Source of the DNA: JBEEOW01 sp041191405
GTDB lineage: Bacteria > Bacteroidota > Bacteroidia > Cytophagales > UBA9547
Reading direction: 5' to 3'
DNA: 20,055 nt
NCBI GenBank assembly: GCA_041191405.1
Contig: JBEEOW010000048.1
Span: forward strand, 1-20,055
The translations under genes and the position numbers were made by a program. Under the pieces are notes generated by a model. It ran no database searches, was not told the DNA's origin, and saw nothing but the letters and a program-made list of their open reading frames with translations. Of the stretch, positions 1-5,420 are shown piece by piece. Every line of letters starts with the position of its first letter. Position 1 is the stretch's first letter.

Positions 1-125
1 AATACAAATGTAAAGCTATTTTAGGATAAATTTTAATTGTAAATCCTTTTTAGGATTAAGAAAATTAGTGTAAATTTATATCAGGATTATTAATCAAATC
101 TGTAAACATTTTTTAGGACGAGACA
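1..125 (-). mobile_element. End of an IS21-like (or Tn7-like) transposon
   Basis: Seen: four copies of an 18-20 base motif in the same orientation at 9-27, 38-57, 69-88 and 101-120, spaced 29, 31 and 32 bases apart. On the minus strand they read approximately TCCTAAAAAATGTTTACA. The outermost copy is preceded on the minus strand by TGTCTCG, so the element would begin with 5'-TG at base 125. The adjoining reading frame (minus strand) stays plausible up to exactly this point and then degenerates. Known: IS21-family and Tn7/Mu-like elements end in TG...CA and carry several transposase-binding repeats at each end. Inference: the window opens inside the tip of such an element, with its transposase genes to the left of base 1. 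The other end and the target duplication are not visible, so the family is tentative. Confidence 0.6.
9..120 (-). repeat. Four direct repeats, putative transposase-binding sites
   Basis: The repeats on the plus strand share TGTAAA, a 6-8 base A/T-rich middle, and AGGA (CAGGA in the third copy). The gaps between them are 9-12 bases. The roughly 30-base period is about three helical turns, as expected for protein binding on one face of the DNA. The gaps are far too short and irregular for CRISPR spacers. Confidence 0.7.
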
Positions 126-492
126 ATGCTTTTTCGTCTGCTTCGGTCGGTGTGCCAATTGTTAACTGGTCTTTAAACTCTTGTGCAAGTCGTTTTTTAA
201 GTTTTACTGCTTCGGCTTGGTCAATAATGTGGTCATCGTCTTTTGAAAAGTAGTCCCGTAAAATGTCTATTGGCATTTTCTGCATTCCAACAAGCAGTCG
301 GCAAATGCGGTGAACATAGTCCTTACCTTCAACAACTGTCGCACCCGATAAGCTGTCGATTTTTTCTGCAACTTCTTTCCAACCTCTCAGGTTAAAATAA
401 CCAACACAGAAGTCAGTCCGCTGTGAAAGTTCAAGCGTTTCATTCAGTCCTTTGGTTAAGTGGTTTTCTATGTTGTCGTATATTTTCGGCAT
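94..492 (-). pseudogene. Truncated PLD-like/SNF2-type helicase, N-terminal fragment
   Basis: The start codon is at 490-492 and the frame runs for 132 residues. The N-terminal part, with FCVGYFNLRGW around residues 28-38, resembles the phospholipase D-like domain that opens some bacterial SNF2/DEAD helicases and restriction-like proteins. In that family the segment after GTPTEADEKAL continues into the rest of the PLD domain and the helicase. Here it ends after about 11 unrelated residues (SRPKKCLQI, then stop) that are read from the transposon end. The remaining 3' part presumably lies beyond the element, to the left of the window. The gene is therefore interrupted and probably inactive. The family assignment comes from recalled N-terminal similarity only and is moderate; the truncation is more secure, because coding sense stops at the TGTCTCG boundary. 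Confidence 0.55.
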
Positions 493-588
493 CGTATAAC
501 AATATAATTTTAGTCGGTTAAATTAAAGAAAATAACCTTGTTTAATGTCTTGTTTGCTGTCTTTGTGCGTTGGCTAAAAAATGGCTCT

Positions 589-635
589 TTGGCTTTTGCC
601 GAAGGGTTGGCTTGTGCGGTGGGGGCAAAAGCCAA
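589..635. repeat. Perfect 12-bp inverted repeat (hairpin)
   Basis: TTGGCTTTTGCC at 589-600 is the exact reverse complement of GGCAAAAGCCAA at 624-635, leaving a 23-base G-rich loop. There is no T-run immediately after the stem, so this is not a typical terminator. It sits in a G/T-rich non-coding block and is probably part of a dispersed intergenic element. Confidence 0.7.
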
Positions 636-873
636 TGTGCCATTTGCGGGCTGGCATAAAATTGAATTTAAAAAAATGTGCGGTGGGAAAAATAAAAAAT
701 ACAGAAGGGTCGGCAATGAGTGTCGGCTTACTCGTTGTCCGTTTGTTGTATCGTTTGTATGTCTGTGTTCACCTGTCAAAATGGTTTACTTTTTCTGTTT
801 TTAGTCGTCTGTTTAATGGTTGCAGTGTCGTCTTTTACACTTGCTGCCAACTCATAAATATACGCAATTTTAC

Positions 874-942
874 AATATTTATAATTTAAATCAAAGTTGT
901 AAATAAATAAAATAAAATCAATGTGTTATGATTATAAATATT
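874..942. repeat. 12-bp AT-only inverted repeat upstream of the recombinase
   Basis: AATATTTATAAT at 874-885 is the reverse complement of ATTATAAATATT at 931-942. TACGCAATTTTAC (861-873) and ATTTTACGCA (944-953) flank it on the outside. Because the words are AT-only, chance is a real possibility in this genome. Confidence 0.4.
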
Positions 943-953
943 AATTTTACGCA

Positions 954-999
954 TTGCGTTTTTTTGTATATTTTTGTGTAAAATATACAAAATACGCAA
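954..999. repeat. Near-perfect 20-bp inverted repeat at recombinase start
   Basis: The left arm (954-974, TTGCGT, a T-run, GTATATTTT) pairs with the right arm (980-999, AAAATATACAAAATACGCAA). There is a single one-base insertion in the left arm and a loop of five bases, TGTGT. A second short palindrome, ACGCA-T-TGCGT, overlaps the left edge at 949-959. The repeat ends two bases before the ATG at 1002. Candidate roles are the recombinase's own binding or attachment site, or an autoregulatory operator. Confidence 0.7.
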
Positions 1000-1001
1000 C
1001 T

Positions 1002-2063
1002 ATGAATTTAGCTTTGTTTACAATTAAGCTCGGTGTCCATCATGACAAAGATGTGATTTGGATTCAATTTAGTAAAAACGCTGAATTATTGGCACAGCTT
1101 CGTAAAGAAATTTATGTTCGTTGGAGTGTTTCTCAAAAATGTTGGTATGCTTATGATACTGCCCATCATAGAAAGGTACTTGGTTTAGAACCCAAAATTA
1201 TGGGTAAAATGGTTTTGTCGCATATTCATGAGGTGAACAAACCAGCTTTACAAGCATTTATTGATTTACTTAAATTAAAAGCATATAGCGAAAATACTAT
1301 TCGTACTTATGTTTTAGAGTTTTCTCAATTGTTGTATATTTTAAAATCAAATCCAGTTCAAAATTTAACGCACGATAGATTAAAATCTTATTTTTTATAT
1401 TGTATCAACGAGCTCAAAATCAAAGAGAATCATTTACATAGTCGTATCAATGCCATTAAGTTTTATTTTGAACAAGTGCTCAAAAGAGAAAAGTTTTTTA
1501 TGGATATCCCTCGTCCCAAAAAGCCAAGTACTTTACCAAAAGTAATTGATATAAATGATGTTAAAAAAATGCTCAATAATATTACAAACATCAAACATAG
1601 AGTGATGTTAAAATTGTGTTACGGAATGGGGTTGAGGGTAAGTGAAGTGGTTGGGCTAAAAATTACAGATATTGATAGCTCTCGTATGCAAGTGCTTGTA
1701 TCACAGGGTAAAGGTAAAAAAGACCGATATGTAAATTTACCAGAATCGGTGTTGGAAGAATTGAGATTGTATTATAAAGAATACAGTCCAAAGGTTTATT
1801 TATTTGAAGGTCAGGCTGGTGGGCAATATAGTATTAGAAGTGTGCAACAAGTTTTTAAACAGTCAATGGAGAATGCCAAAATCAAAAAGCCAGTAGGGAT
1901 TCATAGTTTAAGGCATAGTTATGCTACTCATTTAATGGAACAAGGAACTGATGTGAGCTTTATAAAAGAACTTTTGGGGCATAATGATATCAAAACCACA
2001 CAGATTTATACCCATGTAAGCAAAAAAGCACTTTCTAAGGTTAAAAGTCCTTTGGATAATTGA
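1002..2063 (+). CDS. Tyrosine recombinase/integrase
   Basis: A 353-residue XerC/D-like tyrosine recombinase. Residues 1-65 or so form an N-terminal extension with RWSVSQKCWYAYDT, similar to the short arm-like module often fused to Bacteroidota integrases. A SAM-like core-binding domain follows (about 80-180), then the catalytic domain (about 180-345). The catalytic set is visible: Arg212 (GMGLRVSE), the beta-hairpin lysine in GKGKKDR, His301 and Arg304 (HSLRHSYATHL), His327 (LLGHNDI) and nucleophile Tyr336 (IYTHV). The open frame extends upstream to 954, but that part would be encoded by the inverted repeat, so ATG 1002 is the better start. It lacks the extra domain of integron integrases. 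With the transposon end, hairpins and REP-like repeats around it, it marks a recombination-active locus; its substrate is unknown. Confidence 0.9.
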   Translation: MNLALFTIKLGVHHDKDVIWIQFSKNAELLAQLRKEIYVRWSVSQKCWYAYDTAHHRKVLGLEPKIMGKMVLSHIHEVNKPALQAFIDLLKLKAYSENTIRTYVLEFSQLLYILKSNPVQNLTHDRLKSYFLYCINELKIKENHLHSRINAIKFYFEQVLKREKFFMDIPRPKKPSTLPKVIDINDVKKMLNNITNIKHRVMLKLCYGMGLRVSEVVGLKITDIDSSRMQVLVSQGKGKKDRYVNLPESVLEELRLYYKEYSPKVYLFEGQAGGQYSIRSVQQVFKQSMENAKIKKPVGIHSLRHSYATHLMEQGTDVSFIKELLGHNDIKTTQIYTHVSKKALSKVKSPLDN

Positions 2064-2118
2064 TTGATTTTTAAATGACGTATTTATAACGTTTTTTGCC
2101 ACTTTGTTTTGTCAATAA

Positions 2119-2192
2119 AGACGTGGTATGCCACGTCTCTACAATTTGTATATTAATTAATTTTTTCTGTAGAGACGACGCATGCGTCGTCT
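2119..2192. repeat. Pair of REP-like palindromes (TGTAGAGACG family)
   Basis: AGACGTGG at 2119-2126 pairs with CCACGTCT at 2131-2138 (loop TATG). The 20-base segment 2173-2192 (AGACGACGCA/TGCGTCGTCT) is a perfect palindrome. The two units are arranged as mirror images: CGTCTCTACA at 2134-2143 is the reverse complement of TGTAGAGACG at 2168-2177. Palindromes carrying the word TGTAGAGACG are a familiar dispersed repeat type in Bacteroidota and cyanobacteria; that statement is from memory. Confidence 0.75.
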
Positions 2193-2219
2193 AATATCAA
2201 TTGTATTTATTAAATATTC

Positions 2220-2337
2220 CAGCGAAAACTACCACTTCGACAAGCTCAGTGACCGTTTTCGAGCATGTGTTACTCGAAAAATAGCGTTTACGGTGGTTGA
2301 GCGTAGTCGAAACCTGAGTAAATGTTATTTTTCGCTG
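2220..2337. repeat. Nested inverted repeat, BIME/MITE-like
   Basis: Three nested arms share one centre. Outer: CAGCGAAAA (2220-2228) with TTTTCGCTG (2329-2337). Middle, imperfect: CCACTTCGACAAGCTCAG (from 2232) with GGTGGTTGAGCGTAGTCGAAA (2292-2312). Inner: TTTTCGAG (2256-2263) with CTCGAAAA (2273-2280). The middle words resemble a common dispersed repeat (TTCGACAAGCTCAGTGACC type). The paired inverted layout is like the BIMEs mobilised by REP-associated HUH transposases; no such transposase is in this window. Confidence 0.7.
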
Positions 2338-2485
2338 CATAAATTATTGAACTACCTTCGGCCTATATTTGGTATAAAAAAGTAATCTATTAAAATATTT
2401 TAAAACTTTCTAAAATTCTTGGGTGACCTATTTCCAATCTCTGCATAAAGGTAAAATTTAAACAAACCCTTTAATTGTCTGCCTT

Positions 2486-2719
2486 ATGAAAACTTTAAGA
2501 AACATTGCATTATCAGTAGGTTTAGTAACTGTTTTATTTGCTTGTGAAACTCCTAAATCTGATGCAACTTCAACACCTGAATCAACTGTAACAGAAACAC
2601 CTTCAACACCTGCAGAAGAACCCAAAGCTAATGACACTTCTGCTGTAAAATCAGAAGAGGGAACACCTAAAACTGAAGCTGCTACTCCTGCTGAAAGCAA
2701 AGAGGAAGTTAAAAAGTAG
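2486..2719 (+). CDS. Small low-complexity lipoprotein
   Basis: A 77-residue protein with a short positively charged start, a hydrophobic segment and a lipobox ending LFAC (Cys20), so it is predicted to be a lipoprotein anchored in a membrane facing the periplasm. The mature part has almost only Thr, Pro, Glu, Ser, Ala and Lys, and should be disordered. I recognise no domain and assign no function. The ATG at 2486 gives a complete signal peptide. A strong terminator lies about 30 bases downstream. An antisense open frame over the same bases is a shadow produced by the biased codon content. Confidence 0.75.
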   Translation: MKTLRNIALSVGLVTVLFACETPKSDATSTPESTVTETPSTPAEEPKANDTSAVKSEEGTPKTEAATPAESKEEVKK

Positions 2720-2750
2720 TTTTTGTGGGGATAAGTGAGATGTAAAATGT

Positions 2751-2782
2751 AAAAAGCCAAGCAGTGATGTTTGGCTTTTTTT
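2751..2782. terminator. Bidirectional intrinsic terminator
   Basis: AAAAAGCCAA (2751-2760) pairs perfectly with TTGGCTTTTT (2771-2780), with a 10-base loop. The T-run follows on the plus strand and the A-run on the left gives a T-run on the minus strand. It lies between two converging genes and can serve both. Confidence 0.85.
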
Positions 2783-2817
2783 GTGAGATATAATGTTGTT
2801 TTTGAATGTTTATATTT

Positions 2818-3249
2818 TTAGATTGATTCAGTATATTTTTTGAAATTATCTAAAATTGCTTGCCATCCTGCTTTTTGCATATCAGCAGGGTTCTCGTTTT
2901 CAGGGTCGAAAGTTTCAATTACTTTGGTAGAATTTTCTTCTGATATAAAATTGATTTTTACTGTTCTTCCATCTTCAAGAAAATAGTTTATTTCTTCTTG
3001 TGATTTTACAAGGGAATATTCTCCTTCAAAATCAAAACTAAATGAGCCATCTTTGGCAGCCATGGTAGTTTTAAATTTGCCGCCAGTTTGAATATCATTT
3101 TCAGCATAGGGTGCATGCCAATCATCTGATGCAAAACACCATTGAGTAATATGTGTTGGATTAGTAAATGAATCCCAAACTGTATTTAATGAAGCATTTA
3201 CAGTAGTTTCAACTGTAATCATTTGATTATCTTGATTTGTTTCTGACAT
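2818..3249 (-). CDS. SRPBCC/AHSA1-family protein
   Basis: A 143-residue protein of the START-like SRPBCC superfamily, AHSA1/Aha1 C-terminal type. The family pattern is visible: an N-terminal strand ITVETTVNAS followed by the helix LNTVWDSFTNPTHITQW (residues 21-37), the middle strands with TGGKF (55-59) and FDFEGEYS (72-79), and a long C-terminal helix MQKAGWQAILDNFKKY (124-139) closing the hydrophobic cavity. The length is normal for single-domain members. The bacterial proteins bind hydrophobic ligands or have unknown roles; no specific substrate can be read from the sequence. It is cytoplasmic, with no signal peptide. It stands alone, convergent with the small lipoprotein gene and divergent from rsgA. 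Confidence 0.85.
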   Translation of the reverse strand: MSETNQDNQMITVETTVNASLNTVWDSFTNPTHITQWCFASDDWHAPYAENDIQTGGKFKTTMAAKDGSFSFDFEGEYSLVKSQEEINYFLEDGRTVKINFISEENSTKVIETFDPENENPADMQKAGWQAILDNFKKYTESI

Positions 3250-3385
3250 AAAATTTGATTTATCAAAGAATCGTTTTCTTATTTCACAATGATAAGTAAA
3301 AATTTTAGATAAAAAAATATTGAATTACGACATTTTTAGGTGGTGAAAATGACTATTGTTAAAAAAAAATATTAAGTCATTTCAG

Positions 3386-3405
3386 ATTAACATTTATCTG
3401 TTAAT
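3386..3405. repeat. Short inverted repeat upstream of rsgA
   Basis: ATTAACA (3386-3392) and TGTTAAT (3399-3405) form a perfect 7-bp inverted repeat with a 6-base centre, about 43 bases before the rsgA start and between divergent genes. It could be an operator, but short AT-rich palindromes arise easily here. Confidence 0.3.
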
Positions 3406-3447
3406 GAAAATAATTGTTTCTAAACACTTTCTTATTAACTTTACTAA

Positions 3448-4377
3448 ATGAATAAAGCTTTTGTAACTCGCTCAACAGGTTCGTGGTACGACCTATGTGA
3501 TGTTGATTCAAATAAGTATATCAAGGCACGATTAAGAGGAATTTTTAAACAGGAAAATAAACGTGTAACCAACCCCATTGCAGTTGGTGATTATGTTATG
3601 TATTCATTTCCTGATGCAGGAAGCGAGGCTATGATTGAAGAAATATTACCTAGAAATAATTATATAATTCGTAAATCAACACACAAAGCTGAACATGAAC
3701 ATATTATTGCTTCTAACTTAGATCAAGCAGTGTTGATTGTTACTATTGATCAACCTAGAACTTCATTGGGTTTTATTGATAGATTTTTGGTTTCTGCTGA
3801 AAGTTACCGTATTCCGACTACAATTGTTATCAATAAAATTGATTTATATACATCTAAAAAAAATCAAGAAGCATTAGCAGATTTAATAGAAACTTATACT
3901 CATATTGGTTATAATGTTATTCAAACTTCAACTACTAAAAATATTGGTATTGAAGCGTTTAATTTACTTTTTGAAGGTAAAAAAACATTGGTTTGTGGAC
4001 ACTCTGGTGTAGGTAAATCTAGTTTGGTTAATGCAATACAACCTGAATTAAACTTAAGAACAGCATCAATTTCAAATTATGCAAACAAAGGTAAACATAC
4101 TACTACTTTTGCCGAAATGTTTGAGTTAGCTCCAAAAACATACATCATTGATACACCAGGAATTAAAGAATTAGGGATTAGTGAAATAGAAGATGCAGAA
4201 TTAAGTCATTATTTTCCAGAAATGAGAGCTTTATTGGGGAAATGTAGATTTCATAACTGCCAACATATTCACGAACCTGATTGCGTAGTATATAAAGCAG
4301 TTGAAAATGGAGACATTCCATTATCGAGGTATGAAAATTATTTAAGTATTTTAGCCGATGAAGACAACCGAAGATAG
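3448..4377 (+). CDS. rsgA: Ribosome small-subunit biogenesis GTPase RsgA
   Basis: RsgA (YjeQ) is a circularly permuted GTPase that binds the 30S subunit late in assembly and hydrolyses GTP to leave it. The 309 residues match the family. An OB-fold occupies about 1-70. The permuted G motifs follow in the order G4-G1-G3: NKID at 129-132, GHSGVGKSS at 184-192 and DTPG at 235-238, with KHTTT at 216-220 as G2. The C-terminal zinc site is complete: Cys266, Cys271, His273, Cys279. It is cytoplasmic. The next gene begins 39 bases downstream on the same strand and may be cotranscribed. Confidence 0.97.
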   Translation: MNKAFVTRSTGSWYDLCDVDSNKYIKARLRGIFKQENKRVTNPIAVGDYVMYSFPDAGSEAMIEEILPRNNYIIRKSTHKAEHEHIIASNLDQAVLIVTIDQPRTSLGFIDRFLVSAESYRIPTTIVINKIDLYTSKKNQEALADLIETYTHIGYNVIQTSTTKNIGIEAFNLLFEGKKTLVCGHSGVGKSSLVNAIQPELNLRTASISNYANKGKHTTTFAEMFELAPKTYIIDTPGIKELGISEIEDAELSHYFPEMRALLGKCRFHNCQHIHEPDCVVYKAVENGDIPLSRYENYLSILADEDNRR

Positions 4378-4416
4378 ATTTGTTCGTACACGCAATAAGG
4401 TTAAAATACTATATTT

Positions 4417-5115
4417 ATGCGCAACACTAACAAAATTCTAATTCTAATCTCTTTTATTTTTCTTGTTAAAATTTCTTTCGCACAAGACGGAGAGAAAAAA
4501 CATTCTCACAAAAATAGATTATCCATTGGAGTAATTGCTTCACCTGATTTATATATTTTTGATTTTAAAACCCAAGGGTTAAATGTACCCACCTATAAAA
4601 CCCAACTTAATTATTCATTAGGAGGAACAATTATTTATCATCCAATAAAGCTTATTACACTAAGAGTAGCCTTTTTATATACAACTAAAGGTTATAGTAT
4701 AGATTATACAGCAGATGCTTCTAAACCCTCAGCTGCTGATTTACCACAAACTGCAAATTTTGATTTAAGGTATTTAGATGTTCCTTTGATGGCAAATTTA
4801 AATTTAATTCATAAAGACCATATTCAACTTTTTGTTTCTGCAGGTTTTATTCCAAGTATTTTAATTCAAAAAACTGGTGAAAGTATACAAAAGGATAATT
4901 CAATTAAAGCCACAAATTTAGATGATATTAATAATTTTTTTGCAGGAACTACTTATAGTATAGGTTTGAAATACAACTTAACTGAATGGTTAGGTGTTGG
5001 AGCAGAACCATATTTTAGATATTATTTAAATAAAATTGATGATGTTAATATGGAAAAAGCACCTCTTTCTTTCGGTGGTAAAGTAAGTATGGTAATTAAC
5101 TTTAATCATTATTGA
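4417..5115 (+). CDS. PorT-like outer-membrane beta-barrel protein
   Basis: A 232-residue protein with an N-terminal signal peptide (hydrophobic segment ILILISFIFLVKISF ending at FAQ, residue 23). Alternating-residue strands follow, typical of the PorT/OMP_b-brl_2 group of small Bacteroidota barrels: GVIASPDLYIFDF, LGGTIIYHP, LRYLDVPLMANL, VGAEPYFRYYL, and a closing strand FGGKVSMVINF. The motif LRYLDVPL followed by a strand is characteristic of the group. It should sit in the outer membrane. True PorT is a T9SS component, but many paralogues have unknown roles, so I do not call it porT. It may be cotranscribed with rsgA and is followed by a strong terminator. Confidence 0.8.
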   Translation: MRNTNKILILISFIFLVKISFAQDGEKKHSHKNRLSIGVIASPDLYIFDFKTQGLNVPTYKTQLNYSLGGTIIYHPIKLITLRVAFLYTTKGYSIDYTADASKPSAADLPQTANFDLRYLDVPLMANLNLIHKDHIQLFVSAGFIPSILIQKTGESIQKDNSIKATNLDDINNFFAGTTYSIGLKYNLTEWLGVGAEPYFRYYLNKIDDVNMEKAPLSFGGKVSMVINFNHY

Positions 5116-5141
5116 TTTTCAAAATAAAGCAAAATATAAAC

Positions 5142-5183
5142 GGAGTAAAGTATTCTTGTTGAGAATGTTTTACTCCTTTTTTG
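5142..5183 (+). terminator. Intrinsic terminator after the PorT-like gene
   Basis: GGAGTAAA (5142-5149) pairs with TTTACTCC (5169-5176). The inner bases TATTCT/AGAATG extend the stem around a short loop, and TTTTTT follows. Confidence 0.85.
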
Positions 5184-5420
5184 TTTTTATAACCAAACCT
5201 AAATCCACTCAAAAGTGTAATTCGATTTTAAACAAACAGTTGATTAAAAAACAAATATTTTATTGAAATAACATAATTTATTTTATAAGAACATTTGGTG
5301 TATAAACTCAAAATCAATCAAATGTTTATTTAATATTAAATTTTACTTATTAACTTTTTAGTAATGAATTGATTATTTAAAATTTACATAACTGTCGGTT
5401 GTAAAATTCAACTTGCTGTT
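5184..5420. other. AT-rich leader of the PhoX-like gene
   Basis: The roughly 240 bases before the phosphatase-like gene contain no open frame of note and no clear TTG-N20-TAnnTTTG promoter. I see nothing else I can support here, although a promoter must lie in or near this stretch because a strong terminator precedes it. Confidence 0.4.

Larger units (their letters stand above)
493..1001. other. Non-coding stretch of about 510 bases with hairpin repeats
   Basis: Short open frames exist here on both strands but none looks like a protein: they overlap one another, lack domain motifs and run through palindromes. From about 540 to 850 the plus strand is conspicuously rich in G and T compared with the AT-rich surroundings. 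It contains the 589-635 inverted repeat and an 11-base direct repeat (TGTGCGGTGGG at 613-623 and 677-687). From about 850 to 1001 it is extremely AT-rich and carries palindromes next to the recombinase gene. Confidence 0.6.
2064..2485. other. Repeat-rich intergenic region, no gene seen
   Basis: This stretch is made largely of palindromic repeats (2119-2192 and 2220-2337). A short open frame at 2182-2385 consists mainly of these repeats and is not a gene. The rest is AT-rich with nothing recognisable apart from the leader of the small lipoprotein gene. Confidence 0.6.

Noticed and set aside
1..120. CRISPR array from the four regular repeats
   Set aside because: Gaps are only 9-12 bases, unequal and AT-rich, and the repeats diverge; this matches transposase-binding sites rather than spacers.
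538..889. Overlapping open frames on both strands (510-779 minus, 538-804 plus, 581-889 plus)
   Set aside because: They overlap in conflicting frames, run through hairpins and repeats, and their translations have no domain-like composition.
954..1001. Longer recombinase start at 954
   Set aside because: The extra 16 residues would be encoded by the inverted repeat and have no family counterpart; ATG 1002 fits the N-terminal module.
493..2063. Integron (integrase plus attC-like hairpins)
   Set aside because: The recombinase lacks the additional domain that distinguishes IntI enzymes between the beta hairpin and the HxLR motif, and I could not find paired RYYYAAC/GTTRRRY core sites or cassette-like genes.
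2182..2385. 67-residue open frame
   Set aside because: It is composed of the palindromic repeats at 2173-2192 and 2220-2337, with no coding character.
2458..2760. 100-residue open frame antisense to the small lipoprotein
   Set aside because: It is a by-product of the biased codons of the lipoprotein gene and of the terminator, with no signal or domain of its own.
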